NCBI RefSeq assembly: GCF_020880995.1
Contig: NZ_JAJISD010000003.1
Location: 1 to 64,000 of the forward strand
Direction: 5' to 3'
Length of the DNA stretch: 64,000 nucleotides
DNA from: Reyranella aquatilis
Lineage (GTDB): Bacteria > Pseudomonadota > Alphaproteobacteria > Reyranellales > Reyranellaceae
The notes beneath the pieces were generated by a model. That model made no database searches, had not been told where the DNA came from, and saw nothing but the letters and a program-made list of their open reading frames with translations. The translations under genes and the position numbers were made by a program. Positions 35,776 through 44,504 of this stretch are shown one piece after another. Every line of letters starts with the position of its first letter. Position 1 is the first letter of the stretch.

Positions 35776-37130
35776 GGCTTGTCCCCTGCGAGGCCGTAGG
35801 CCTGGGCGAAGAGTTCGATGGGATGGCTGGCGCGCGAGGGCTTCGGCGCCGTGTCGCCCGCGGTCATCTCCATCACCTGCATCAGGTGATCGGCCGCCAG
35901 CGGGCACTCCGAGGCAACGTAGCTGGTGTCGTTCTTGAGCGCGGCCTGCGCGGCGGGCTTGCCGACCTTGACCGCCGTCTCGAAGTTCTCGGTGCGGGCG
36001 CCCCAGATGCCGCCGTGGCCGCTGCAGCGCTCGATCACCGCGACCTTGGTCTGCGGCACCAGGCGCAGCATCTCGGCGGCCTTCGCGCCCATGTTCTGCG
36101 CCCGCGCATGGCAGGCGAGATGGACGCTGATGCCGCCTTCCAGCGGCTCGAGGCCCGGCGCCAACCCGTGCTTCTTGGCGATGTCGACGACGTATTCGGA
36201 GAGGTCGAACGTGGCGTTGGACAGGCGCTCGATCGCCGGATCGTGCGGGCAGATCAGCGGCCATTCGAACTTCAGCATCAGCGCGCAGGACGGCGTCAGC
36301 GCGATGATGTCGTAGCCCTTGTCGACCCACGGCAGGAGGGCGGCGGAAACCTGCTTCGCCGCGTTGGCGACGGACTCGATGTCGCCCAGCTCGAGCTTCG
36401 GCATGCCGCAGCAGGCCGGGTGCACGACCTCGGTCTCGACGCCGTTCTTCGCCAGCACCGCCCGCGCCGCGGCGCCGATGTCGGTGTTGTTGAAGTTCAC
36501 GAAGCAGGTGGCATAGAGCACCGCCTTGCGCTTGCCGAAGGCCGGCGCGGCCTCGTTCAACTGCGCGCCTTCGCGGCGGGCGCGAAGCTCGAAGGTCTCC
36601 GAGGCATAGCGCGGCAGGCGGGCGCCATGATGGATGCCGGCGAGACGCTCCATGCTCTGGCGCGCCGTGGTGTTCTTCTCGTCGGTGGCCCAGTTGACGG
36701 CGGCGGCGAGGAAGTTGCCCAGCCGGCCGCTGCGGTCGGTATCGGCCAGCTGCCTGTCGATGAAGCCAACGCCCTTCTTGCGCGCCTGCACCGCGCGATG
36801 GCGCAGCATCAGGTGCGGGAAATCCAGCGCCCATTCGTGCGGCGGCACATAGGGACACTTGGTCATGAAGCACATGTCGCAGAGCGTGCAGGCTTCCTCG
36901 ACGGCGGCGTAATCTTCCTTCTTCACGCCATCGAGTTCGCCGGTCGGCCCGTTGTCGATCAGGTCGAACAGGCGCGGGAACGAATCGCACAGGTTGAAGC
37001 AGCGGCGACAGCCGTGACAGATGTCGAAGACGCGCTCCATTTCCTTTTCGAGCGCAGCCTCGTCCCAGAACCAGGGGTTCTGCCAATCGAGGGCGTGACG
37101 GATCGGAGCTTCGAGGCTGCCTTCGCGCAT
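35772..37130 (-). CDS. Heterodisulfide reductase-like Fe-S oxidoreductase (GlpC-like, CCG domain)
   Basis: The 452-residue protein holds two ferredoxin-type [4Fe-4S] motifs: C38, C41, C44, C48 in [12 protein letters not shown], and C81, C84, C87, C91/92 region in [17 protein letters not shown]-domain region follows ([11 protein letters not shown] and a second [18 protein letters not shown] block), as in HdrB or GlpC/LutA-like proteins. It probably passes electrons to a thiol or peroxide-reducing partner. It is flanked by rubrerythrin and DUF3501 genes on the same strand, a recurring set linked with oxidative or iron stress. The start at 37130 precedes the first cluster at a normal distance. 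Confidence 0.88.
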   Translation of the reverse strand: MREGSLEAPIRHALDWQNPWFWDEAALEKEMERVFDICHGCRRCFNLCDSFPRLFDLIDNGPTGELDGVKKEDYAAVEEACTLCDMCFMTKCPYVPPHEWALDFPHLMLRHRAVQARKKGVGFIDRQLADTDRSGRLGNFLAAAVNWATDEKNTTARQSMERLAGIHHGARLPRYASETFELRARREGAQLNEAAPAFGKRKAVLYATCFVNFNNTDIGAAARAVLAKNGVETEVVHPACCGMPKLELGDIESVANAAKQVSAALLPWVDKGYDIIALTPSCALMLKFEWPLICPHDPAIERLSNATFDLSEYVVDIAKKHGLAPGLEPLEGGISVHLACHARAQNMGAKAAEMLRLVPQTKVAVIERCSGHGGIWGARTENFETAVKVGKPAAQAALKNDTSYVASECPLAADHLMQVMEMTAGDTAPKPSRASHPIELFAQAYGLAGDKP

Positions 37131-37177
37131 GTTCGTTCTGCTCTGCTGCCGGCGGGTGGCGTTAGCGGTGGGTGATA

Positions 37178-37207
37178 AGAAAAAGGGGACCCGCGAGGGG
37201 TCCCCTT
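37178..37207 (-). terminator. Intrinsic terminator or attenuator after rubrerythrin
   Basis: On the minus strand a 10-bp stem (AAGGGGACCC with GGGTCCCCTT, 37183-37207) with a 5-base loop runs straight into TTTTTC. It sits 18 bp after the rubrerythrin stop and before the Fe-S gene. It should terminate part of the transcription and keep rubrerythrin mRNA more abundant than the Fe-S/DUF3501 part. Confidence 0.75.
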
Positions 37208-37224
37208 CGCGAAGCCCGGGGGGC

Positions 37225-37644
37225 TCAGCCCATCGAGTCGAGAGCCTTCTGGAAGCGGCCCGCGTGGCTCTTCTCGGCCTTGGCCAGCGTCTCGAACCAG
37301 TCGGCGATCTCGGCAAAGCCTTCCTCGCGCGCGGTGCGCGCCATGCCCGGGTACATGTCGGTGTACTCGTGCGTCTCGCCGGCGATCGCGGCCTTGAGAT
37401 TGGCGTCGGTCGGACCGATCGGCAGGCCGGTGGCCGGATCGCCGCTCACCTCGAGGAACTCGAGATGGCCGTGCGCATGGCCCGTCTCGCCCTCGGCGGT
37501 CGAGCGGAACACGACGGCGACGTCGTTGTGGCCTTCGACGTCGGCCTTCTGAGCGAAATACAGGTAGCGGCGGTTGGCCTGGCTTTCGCCGGCGAATGCC
37601 GCCTTGAGGTTGTCTTCGGTCTTGGAGCCCTTGAGGTTCGCCAT
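37225..37644 (-). CDS. Rubrerythrin-family diiron protein (no rubredoxin domain)
   Basis: The 139-residue four-helix protein carries the diiron ligands E20 (AGES), E53 and H56 ([10 protein letters not shown]), E90 (AGET) and E124/H127 (AEKSH). The C-terminal rubredoxin domain of classic rubrerythrin is absent, so electrons must come from another protein; the neighbouring Fe-S oxidoreductase is an obvious candidate. It reduces hydrogen peroxide in the cytoplasm. An Irr-box-like palindrome lies 82 bp upstream of the ATG and suggests iron/heme-responsive control. Confidence 0.93.
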   Translation of the reverse strand: MANLKGSKTEDNLKAAFAGESQANRRYLYFAQKADVEGHNDVAVVFRSTAEGETGHAHGHLEFLEVSGDPATGLPIGPTDANLKAAIAGETHEYTDMYPGMARTAREEGFAEIADWFETLAKAEKSHAGRFQKALDSMG

Positions 37645-37725
37645 GATCCTTCTCCCTTTACGATCGGCCCATCCGCCAATCTCGCCCGGGGATTTAGGAG
37701 GCCCTGCAGGGGGTCGTCAAGATTC

Positions 37726-37740
37726 TTAGAAACGTTCTAA
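37726..37740. promoter_or_regulatory. ICE-like palindrome TTAGAA-N3-TTCTAA, candidate Irr site
   Basis: This perfect 6-bp inverted repeat with a 3-bp spacer is in the 127-bp gap between the irr stop and the rubrerythrin start. It matches the general form of the iron-control element bound by Irr in Rhizobiales (TTAGAA and TTCTAA arms, consensus recalled from memory). Its place upstream of rubrerythrin would let the adjacent Irr regulate it. Confidence 0.6.
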
Positions 37741-37771
37741 AAGTTGCAAACGATTCTCAAGAAACGACGCC

Positions 37772-38179
37772 TCAGCGCCGCACGCGGACGATCACATCGA
37801 CGCGGGAAAGGCTGGTGCCGCTGGGCAGCGCCGGCAGGCCCGCCACGGTTACGGTATCGGACGGGAAATCATGCAATTCGCCATCGGTCTCGACGAAGAA
37901 GTGATGATGGTCGCCGGTATTGGTGTCGAAATAGGACCGCCCCGGCGAGACCACGACCTCGCGCAGCAGGCCCGCGTCCCGGAACTGGTTCAGCGTGTTG
38001 TAGACCGTGGCCAGCGATACCGGCATGCGGGACGCCTTCACCTCGGCATGCAGCCCTTCGGCGGTGACGTGGCGGTGCCCGCTCTCGAACAGAATCCGCG
38101 CGAGCGCCACCCGCTGACGGGTCGGACGCAGGCCGGCTGCGCGCAGGGAGGCGGTAAAATCGGGGCTATTGCCTGACAT
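37772..38179 (-). CDS. irr: Iron response regulator Irr (Fur family)
   Basis: The 135-residue protein has the Fur winged helix (LRAAGLRPTRQRVALARILF, then VSLATVYNTLNQFRDAGLL) and the Irr hallmark GDHHHFF with three histidines at 91-93. Irr senses heme-bound iron status in alphaproteobacteria and represses or activates iron genes. The N-terminal heme regulatory motif (CP pair) of Bradyrhizobium Irr is absent, as in most relatives. It is divergent from fabA, a gene order also known from rhizobia, and lies upstream of the rubrerythrin group. Confidence 0.92.
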   Translation of the reverse strand: MSGNSPDFTASLRAAGLRPTRQRVALARILFESGHRHVTAEGLHAEVKASRMPVSLATVYNTLNQFRDAGLLREVVVSPGRSYFDTNTGDHHHFFVETDGELHDFPSDTVTVAGLPALPSGTSLSRVDVIVRVRR

Positions 38180-38315
38180 GATTGCAGTCTTATGTAAGCA
38201 GACGAAAAAGACAAGAAAAGGGCCTGTCCCGCGGGAGGGGCTGGTTTGCGCCGGGCCTCCGGCATCCTTATTCTGGCCCTGAAGCCCTTTCCGGGCGGCC
38301 TGCGGGACGGTGAAT

Positions 38316-38849
38316 GTGAGCGAGCAGAAGCACAGCTATTCTTTTGAAGACCTGATCGAATGCGCCAAGGGGAACCTGTTCGGTCCCGGGAACGCCCAGC
38401 TGCCGCTGCCGCCGATGCTGATGTTCGACCGTATCGTGAAGATCGACTCCACCGGGGGCAAATACGGCAAGGGCGAGATCATCGCCGAGCTGGACGTCAA
38501 ACCCGACCTCTGGTTCTTCGGCTGCCATTTCCAGGGCGATCCGGTGATGCCAGGCTGCCTCGGCCTCGATGCGCTGTGGCAGATGCTGGGCTTCTTCCTC
38601 GGCTGGATGAAGGCGCCGGGCCGCGGCCGCGCGATCGGGGTCGGCGAGGTCAAGCTCACCGGCATGATCGTGCCGACGGTCAAGAAGCTGACCTATCACG
38701 TCCATCCGAAGCGGGTGATCCTGCGCCGGCTCGTCATGGGCGTGGGCGACGGGTTCGTGACGGCCGATGGCAACCCGGTCTACGAGGCGATCGACATGAA
38801 GGTCGGCCTGATCAAGGACGGCGCCGCTCCGGCCGCGGCGGCGGTCTGA
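38316..38849 (+). CDS. fabA: 3-hydroxydecanoyl-ACP dehydratase/isomerase FabA
   Basis: The 177-residue hotdog enzyme has the FabA active site: H71 in [14 protein letters not shown] and D85 in [10 protein letters not shown], spaced as in E. coli. It dehydrates 3-hydroxydecanoyl-ACP and isomerises the trans-2 to the cis-3 double bond, starting unsaturated fatty acid synthesis. The start is a GTG at 38316, preceded by GGGACGG at proper spacing; a GTG at 38310 is the alternative. It overlaps fabB (TGATG), so fabA, fabB and fabI form a coupled operon divergent from irr. Confidence 0.95.
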   Translation: MSEQKHSYSFEDLIECAKGNLFGPGNAQLPLPPMLMFDRIVKIDSTGGKYGKGEIIAELDVKPDLWFFGCHFQGDPVMPGCLGLDALWQMLGFFLGWMKAPGRGRAIGVGEVKLTGMIVPTVKKLTYHVHPKRVILRRLVMGVGDGFVTADGNPVYEAIDMKVGLIKDGAAPAAAAV

Positions 38850-40096
38850 TGAAGCGGGTCGTCGTCACGGGCCTCGGCATCGTCTCCCCGATCGGCAACA
38901 ACGCCGCCGAGGTCACGCAGTCGCTGAAGGAAGGCAAGTCCGGCATCGAGTTCGTGCCGCAATACAGGGAATTGGGTTTCCGCAGTCAGGTCGCGGGCAC
39001 CCTCAAGCTCAACGTCGAGGAGCTGGTCGACCGCCGCCTCATGCGCTTCATGGGCAATGGCGGGGCCTATGCCTATCTCGCGATGAAGGAGGCGATCGCC
39101 GACGCCGGCCTCGGCGAAGCCGAGATCTCCAACGAGCGCACCGGCCTGGTCGCCGGTTCGGGCGGCCCGACGACCGGCGCCATCGTCCAGGCGGCGATCA
39201 CGGCCAAGGAAAAGGGGCCCAAGCGCGTCGGCCCGTTCCAGGTGCCGCGCGCCATGTCGAGCACCGTCTCGGCCAACCTCGCGACGGCCTACAAGATCAA
39301 GGGCCCGAGCTATTCCATCAGCTCGGCCTGCTCGACCTCGGCCCATTGCATCGGCAACGCCGTCGAGACCATCCAGCTCGGCAAGGCCGACCGCATGTTC
39401 GCGGGCGGCGGCGAGGAGCTCGACTGGACGCTGTCGGTCCTGTTCGACGCCATGGGCGCGATGTCGTCGAAGTACAACGACACGCCGCAGCGCGCGAGCC
39501 GCGCCTACGACAAGGATCGCGACGGCTTCGTCATCGCCGGTGGCGGCGGCATCGTGGTGCTGGAGGACCTGGAGACCGCCAAGGCGCGCGGCGCCAAGAT
39601 CTATGCCGAGGTGATCGGCTACGGCGCGACATCGGACGGCGCCGACATGGTCGCGCCCTCGGGCGAAGGCGCACTGCGCTGCATGAAGCTCGCCCTGGAA
39701 GGCTTCCCGGGCGCGCCGCGGCGCAACACGCCGGTCGACTACATCAACACCCACGGCACCGCGACGCCGGTCGGCGACATCACCGAACTGGACGCGATCC
39801 GCGCCGTCTTCGGCGAGAAGCAGCCCGACAAGCTGCCGACCGTCAGTTCGACCAAGTCGCTGACCGGGCACAGCCAGGGCGCGACCGGTGCGCACGAGGC
39901 GATCTATTCGCTGCTGATGATGAAGGACGACTTCATCGCCGCCTCCGCCAACATCGAGAACCTCGATCCCGGCGCCGAGGGCTATCCCATCGCGCGCCAG
40001 CGCATCGACAAGGCCGGCCTGCAGACCGTGATGTCGAACAGCTTCGGCTTCGGCGGCACCAACGCCTGCCTGCTCTTCTCCCGCTACGATCACTGA
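38849..40096 (+). CDS. fabB: Beta-ketoacyl-ACP synthase I FabB
   Basis: The 415-residue thiolase-fold enzyme shows the catalytic triad C161 ([10 protein letters not shown]), H302 ([11 protein letters not shown]) and H341 ([10 protein letters not shown]). It elongates cis-unsaturated acyl-ACPs made by FabA, which is why fabA and fabB travel together. Its start overlaps the fabA stop. fabI begins 8 bp after its stop. Confidence 0.95.
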   Translation: MKRVVVTGLGIVSPIGNNAAEVTQSLKEGKSGIEFVPQYRELGFRSQVAGTLKLNVEELVDRRLMRFMGNGGAYAYLAMKEAIADAGLGEAEISNERTGLVAGSGGPTTGAIVQAAITAKEKGPKRVGPFQVPRAMSSTVSANLATAYKIKGPSYSISSACSTSAHCIGNAVETIQLGKADRMFAGGGEELDWTLSVLFDAMGAMSSKYNDTPQRASRAYDKDRDGFVIAGGGGIVVLEDLETAKARGAKIYAEVIGYGATSDGADMVAPSGEGALRCMKLALEGFPGAPRRNTPVDYINTHGTATPVGDITELDAIRAVFGEKQPDKLPTVSSTKSLTGHSQGATGAHEAIYSLLMMKDDFIAASANIENLDPGAEGYPIARQRIDKAGLQTVMSNSFGFGGTNACLLFSRYDH

Positions 40097-40104
40097 GAGG
40101 ATCG

Positions 40105-40956
40105 ATGCCAGACGATCGCAACGACGGCTCGGACTTTCCCAAAGTCTCCGGGCTGATGGCGGGCAAGCGCGGGTTGATCATGGGCGTCGCCAACGACCGC
40201 TCGATCGCCTGGGGCATCACCCAGGCGCTGCATGCGGCCGGCGCCGAGATGGCCTTCACCTACCAGGGTTCGGCCTTCGGCAAGCGCGTGCTGCCGATGG
40301 TCGAGAAGCTCGGCTCCAAAGTGGTCGTCGAGGCCGACGTCGAGGACGAGGCGAGCCTCGACCGGCTGTTCGAGACGCTGAAGAAGGAATGGGGCCGGCT
40401 CGACTTCGTCGTCCACGCCATCGCCTTCTCCGACAAGGAGGAGCTGAAGGGCCGCTACGTCGACACGAGCAAGGCCAACTTCCAGCGCAGCCTCACCATC
40501 TCCTGCTACTCCTTCACCGAGATCGCGCGCCGCGCACTGCCGCTGATGACCGAGGGCGGCAGCCTGATCACGCTGACCTACGAGGGCTCGACGCGCGTGA
40601 TGCCGTCCTACAACGTCATGGGCGTGGCCAAGGCCGCGCTCGAGGCGAGCGTGCGCTATCTCGCGGCCGATCTCGGCCCGCAGGGCGTGCGCGTGAACGC
40701 GATCTCGCCCGGCCCGATGCGCACCCTGGCCGGTGCGGTGATCGGCGGCGCCCGCTACGTCTATCGCGTCTCGCGCGAGGCGGCGCCGCTGCGCCGCAAC
40801 GTCGAGCTGTCGGATGTGGGCGGCGCGGCGCTCTACTACCTGTCGGACCTGAGCGCGGGCGTCACCGGCACGGTGCACTTCGTCGATTCGGGATACCACG
40901 CGATCGGCCTGCCGCACGACGGCAGCGCCGTGCCGACCGCCGCCGGCGAGCAGTAG
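40105..40956 (+). CDS. fabI: Enoyl-ACP reductase FabI
   Basis: The 283-residue short-chain dehydrogenase-like enzyme has the FabI nucleotide motif GLIMGVANDRSIAWGI, the HAIAFSDKEEL stretch, and catalytic residues Y159, Y169 and K176 in a LTYEGSTRVMPSYNVMG then VAKAALE context. It carries out the last NADH-dependent step of each elongation round and is the target class of triclosan-like inhibitors. It lies third in the fabA-fabB-fabI operon. The N-terminal extension of about 15 residues before the core is longer than in E. coli. Confidence 0.94.
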   Translation: MPDDRNDGSDFPKVSGLMAGKRGLIMGVANDRSIAWGITQALHAAGAEMAFTYQGSAFGKRVLPMVEKLGSKVVVEADVEDEASLDRLFETLKKEWGRLDFVVHAIAFSDKEELKGRYVDTSKANFQRSLTISCYSFTEIARRALPLMTEGGSLITLTYEGSTRVMPSYNVMGVAKAALEASVRYLAADLGPQGVRVNAISPGPMRTLAGAVIGGARYVYRVSREAAPLRRNVELSDVGGAALYYLSDLSAGVTGTVHFVDSGYHAIGLPHDGSAVPTAAGEQ

Positions 40957-40968
40957 CCCGCCGCCGCC

Positions 40969-41610
40969 TCAGCCGATCACGATATCCATCGTGGTCGCCA
41001 GCGCGTCGGGTTCCAGGCCCGGCGCCGGTTCCAGCTTCATCTCGATGCGCTCGCGCTGGCCCGGAGTGCGGGCGGCGTTGCGGAAGATGCCGTCGCGCTC
41101 GTTCTGCGGGTCGCCCGCGACATAGAACTGGCTGGTCAGCATCCGCCCGTCGGCGGTCGCCACCTTGAGATGGATGTGCGGCGTGCGGCCGGGATAGGCG
41201 ACCGGCTTCAGGGTGCGGAAGCTGTAGCGCCCCCCGGCATCGACCAGCATGCGGCCATAGCCCTGGAACGCCGCGTCGCGCTTGTCGCGGCCGGACTGGC
41301 GCGGATGGTCGTAGATCCCCTGGGCGTCGCACTGCCAGATCTCGACCATCGCGCCGTTGCGCGCCCCGCCGGCGAGATCGATCACGCGGCCCTGCAGGTG
41401 CAGCACCTGGCCCATGGCCCGCGCCGCCTGCCCGCGCACCTGCACGAGATCGTTGTCCATGTCGGCCGGAAAGCCCGCCGGATAGAACGGCCCCTCGGTC
41501 TGTGCCGGCGTCGGCACGAGGCCTGCGGCATGTGCCGACGCGAATGGCATCAGGGCGACGCCGGCACCGGCGAGAAGGGTGCGGCGGGAGAGCTTCGAAA
41601 GCCTTGTCAT
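40969..41610 (-). CDS. Secreted intradiol ring-cleavage dioxygenase-like protein (Tat substrate)
   Basis: The 213-residue precursor has a twin-arginine signal (SRRTLLAGAG, cleavage near AHAAG). The mature part has the non-heme iron ligands of protocatechuate 3,4-dioxygenase beta-like proteins: Y100 (GIYDHP), Y139 (PVAYPG), H145 and H147 (TPHIHLKV), after a TEGPFYP motif. Cytoplasmic intradiol enzymes lack a signal; this exported subfamily is widespread but little studied. It converges on fabI with a 12-bp gap and stands alone otherwise. Confidence 0.88.
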   Translation of the reverse strand: MTRLSKLSRRTLLAGAGVALMPFASAHAAGLVPTPAQTEGPFYPAGFPADMDNDLVQVRGQAARAMGQVLHLQGRVIDLAGGARNGAMVEIWQCDAQGIYDHPRQSGRDKRDAAFQGYGRMLVDAGGRYSFRTLKPVAYPGRTPHIHLKVATADGRMLTSQFYVAGDPQNERDGIFRNAARTPGQRERIEMKLEPAPGLEPDALATTMDIVIG

Positions 41611-41649
41611 GCCGGAAGTTACGCAAACAAGAATGTGATCATCCCTCGA

Positions 41650-42651
41650 CTACTGATCCAGCTGGAGATTGTTCTCCTTGATGAGCTGCGCCCAGCGTGC
41701 GGTTTCCTCGACGATGCGCGCCTGGAACTGCGCCATCGTGTTGGGCAGGTAGATCAGGCCATTGTCCGTCAGCATCTTCTTCACCTCAGGCGTGCCGGCG
41801 GCCGCGGTGTATTCCCTGTAGAGCCGGTCGACGATCGGCTGCGGCGTACCGGCAGGCGCTATCACGGCGTACCAAGTCACCACCTCGTCATCGACGAGTC
41901 CCAGCTCCTTCAACGTCGGTACGTCGGGAAGCTGCGGCACGCGCTGCAGGGTCGTCACCGCGAGCGCGCGAAGCTTGCCCGCCTGGATGTGCGGCAGGGC
42001 GAGCGGCAGCGTGTCGAACATCGCGTGGATGTCGCCCGCGAACATCGCCGGCAGCGATTCGTTGGTGCCCTTGAAGGGCACGTGCAGGAGGTCGATGGCG
42101 GTGCGCTTCTTCAGGATCTCGAAGGTGAGGTGCGCGGGGCTGCCCGGCCCGACCGAGGCATAGTTGAGAACGCCGGGCCTGGCCTTCGCCGCGTCGATCA
42201 GGTCCTTCACCGTCCTGATGGACGAGTCTCCCCCGACCACCAGCACCAGCGGCGAGGCCGCGAACATGGTGATGGGAATCAGGTCGTCCTTCACGCTGTA
42301 GGGCATCTGCTTGTACAGCGACGGGAAGATGGTGAGCGGGCCGAGATTGCCCATGCCGATCGTGTAGCCGTCGGGCCTGGCCTTGGCGATCTCGGTCACG
42401 CCGATGCGGCCCGCCGCCCCCGCCTTGAAGTCGGTGATCACCGTCCTGCCCAACGCCGCCGAAACCTTGTCGTTGAACGAGCGCGCGATGATGTCGTTCA
42501 GTCCGCCCGCGGGCCAGGGCACGATGAACCGGACGGGCCGGGACGGCCAATCTCCTGCACCCGCGGTCTGGGCCCGGCTTTGAACCGCAGCCGCAGCCGA
42601 TAGAGGCGCCGCGCAGAGAAGGTTGGTCAGCAGACGTCGCGTGATCTTCAT
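41650..42651 (-). CDS. Bug/TctC-family periplasmic solute receptor
   Basis: The 333-residue precursor begins with a signal peptide ending near residue 28. The mature chain has IVPWPAGGLNDIIARSF, VITDFKAGAAGRIGVTEIA and YASVGPGSPAHLTFEIL, typical of Bug proteins that bind carboxylates. No TctA or TctB genes accompany it, which is normal for the many orphan Bug genes of such bacteria. A second member of the family is at 17.1 kb and is only distantly similar. The gene precedes the dioxygenase gene by 39 bp on the same strand, so a joint role in aromatic acid handling is possible. Confidence 0.9.
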   Translation of the reverse strand: MKITRRLLTNLLCAAPLSAAAAVQSRAQTAGAGDWPSRPVRFIVPWPAGGLNDIIARSFNDKVSAALGRTVITDFKAGAAGRIGVTEIAKARPDGYTIGMGNLGPLTIFPSLYKQMPYSVKDDLIPITMFAASPLVLVVGGDSSIRTVKDLIDAAKARPGVLNYASVGPGSPAHLTFEILKKRTAIDLLHVPFKGTNESLPAMFAGDIHAMFDTLPLALPHIQAGKLRALAVTTLQRVPQLPDVPTLKELGLVDDEVVTWYAVIAPAGTPQPIVDRLYREYTAAAGTPEVKKMLTDNGLIYLPNTMAQFQARIVEETARWAQLIKENNLQLDQ

Positions 42652-42759
42652 GGCCCCACCAAAAGCAATAGTCGGGCCGCACGCTAGACGAGGCGCCCCG
42701 CCGAAGTCGATTCCGGCGAGGGCGCGCCGCCTGTCGTTCGCACGCGCCCGTGCCGCGCC

Positions 42760-44298
42760 TCACGGCATCAGGACGATGTCGTCCGGCCGCCACTCCTGCT
42801 TGAACCATGGTTCCAGCGGGCCGTAGAGCCGCAGGATCGTGAACCACGATTTGCCGGGAACGGTCTGGATCCAGTTGCTCTCGCGGCCCGGCGGTGCCTT
42901 GGGCCCGAAATACACATCGACGGACCCGTCGGAGTTGGATTTCACCGCCTTGTTCTGGCTGCTGACGCTCGGGAACTGCGCATCGGTCTGCAGCATCGAG
43001 CGGGTCTGGGCGTCGTATACGATCACCGACCAGAAGGTCTTCACCGGAATGTTCGGCGGCAGATGAAGCTTGTAGCTCTTGCCGCCGTCGAGCGGGTTGT
43101 TGTCCGCATCGGTCGCCGTCCACGGATAGGTCGAGCCCTCGCCCACGACCTGCGTGTCCATCGCCGGCGTGACGCCGGTGGCCGCGAAGAAATACATCGC
43201 GCTTCCGGTCAGGTTGGCGACGCCGGGCTGCCACTCGAACCTGTAGCCCCCGATGAACGGGCGCTTCCATTTCCGGTTGTCGAAGAACAACGCCTCCTTC
43301 TCCCGGTTCCGGTAGAAGAGCGAGCGGCCCGTCGCGTCGCCTACGGCGGCCGCTTCGGTGAGGATCTTCCTCATCCGCTCGTCGGGCGCGAAGGGCTTGC
43401 CCTTCTGGATGCCGATCGACGCCCAGAAGCCGAGCGTCGTGGGATCGAGCGTCTCGGTCGGCTCGTTCTGCACGGCCTCGTTCAGCAGTTCCCAGAAGCG
43501 GAAGTCGCCGGGACCCACCATGTTGAAGGGCTTGCCCGACATGTCGACGAAGTTCATCGCCGGCGCCGCCGCAGCCTGGCCGAGCGGATAGACCTTCGTC
43601 ATCTTCTTGACGAGGTCCACGCCCGGCGCCGGGCTGCCGTCGACGACGAAGCTGCGCCACGCGACCCAGACGCTGAGGCTTCCCGGACGGACGACATGGT
43701 AGCCCGGTGGCACCTCGCCCTTGTAGCCGGGCGGCAGGATGAGGAACTTGCCGCCTTCGCCCCGGTCCGGGCCGGTAAATCCGATGTCGCCGGCCCAGCG
43801 GTACCAGATGTCGTTGACCAACCCGAGAACCTTGGGCGGCGCCTCGACCACCAGCGGGCCCTTGCGCAGGTCCAGCCAGAACCAGGTGTAGGGGGTGTTG
43901 TCGTTGGCCGTCAGTTCGACGGTGCGCGAATCGACCAGCTGCTCCCAGATCGGCACGGTAGTGTTCGCCGGGCCCATTGCGAGGATGCCGGCGCGATTGG
44001 CCATCTGGTTGACCACCGGAAGCGCCAGGAGATAGGCCTGCACCGCCCGCTGGAAGTCGAGATTGTCGTAGATCCTGTCGGTGCTGGCCTGGTCGGGCAC
44101 GCCGCCCAGGAAACGCAAGGTGCCGAAGCGCGTCTCGACGCTGTCGGGCACGACTACGCCGGGCGGCATGGGCGTGGTGAACCGGGAAGCCGGAGGCGCA
44201 GGCGTCCCGGTCAGAGGCTGGGCCTGGCTGCTGCCGCCAGCGGCCGCCAGGGCGAGGGTCGCGGCGACTGTCGCGAGAAGAGGCCGTTTCTTCTTCAT
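42760..44298 (-). CDS. DUF1254/DUF1214-domain secreted protein
   Basis: The 512-residue precursor has a signal peptide to about residue 27 (ALAAAGGSSQAQ). The DUF1254 part begins around FQRAVQAYLLALPVV and the ELTANDNTPYTWFWLDLRKGP stretch. The C-terminal DUF1214 part includes YPWTATDADNNPLDGGKSY, FWSVIVYDAQTRSML and a W-x-x-T-x-P-G-K-S-W-F-like end. Such proteins are exported and have no firmly known activity. A strong AAGGAGAA ribosome site sets the start. A possible promoter region for it lies in 44299-44420. Confidence 0.9.
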   Translation of the reverse strand: MKKKRPLLATVAATLALAAAGGSSQAQPLTGTPAPPASRFTTPMPPGVVVPDSVETRFGTLRFLGGVPDQASTDRIYDNLDFQRAVQAYLLALPVVNQMANRAGILAMGPANTTVPIWEQLVDSRTVELTANDNTPYTWFWLDLRKGPLVVEAPPKVLGLVNDIWYRWAGDIGFTGPDRGEGGKFLILPPGYKGEVPPGYHVVRPGSLSVWVAWRSFVVDGSPAPGVDLVKKMTKVYPLGQAAAAPAMNFVDMSGKPFNMVGPGDFRFWELLNEAVQNEPTETLDPTTLGFWASIGIQKGKPFAPDERMRKILTEAAAVGDATGRSLFYRNREKEALFFDNRKWKRPFIGGYRFEWQPGVANLTGSAMYFFAATGVTPAMDTQVVGEGSTYPWTATDADNNPLDGGKSYKLHLPPNIPVKTFWSVIVYDAQTRSMLQTDAQFPSVSSQNKAVKSNSDGSVDVYFGPKAPPGRESNWIQTVPGKSWFTILRLYGPLEPWFKQEWRPDDIVLMP

Positions 44299-44421
44299 TG
44301 GGGTTCTCCTTGAGTGCAACGGCGCAGGTCTCGCACCATTCCCGCGCCCGGGGAAGCGGCCGCATCGAAGTGCACTCGATCGTGACTCCAATGGGCCATG
44401 CCGAGCCCCGGTCCTGTACGC

Positions 44422-44447
44422 AAAAGCGGCGGCCCGTGGCCGCCGCT
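44422..44447 (-). terminator. Intrinsic terminator after the VCBS-repeat gene
   Basis: On the minus strand a 10-bp perfect stem (AGCGGCGGCC with GGCCGCCGCT, 44425-44447) and 3-base loop is followed by TTTTG. It is about 60 bp beyond the VCBS gene stop. The 206-bp gap to the DUF1254 start otherwise shows nothing else recognisable. Confidence 0.75.
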
Positions 44448-44504
44448 ACCGGTGCAGAGGGAGGTGGATCGGCGAGCTTCGACCCGATCCGGGACGATGT
44501 CACA

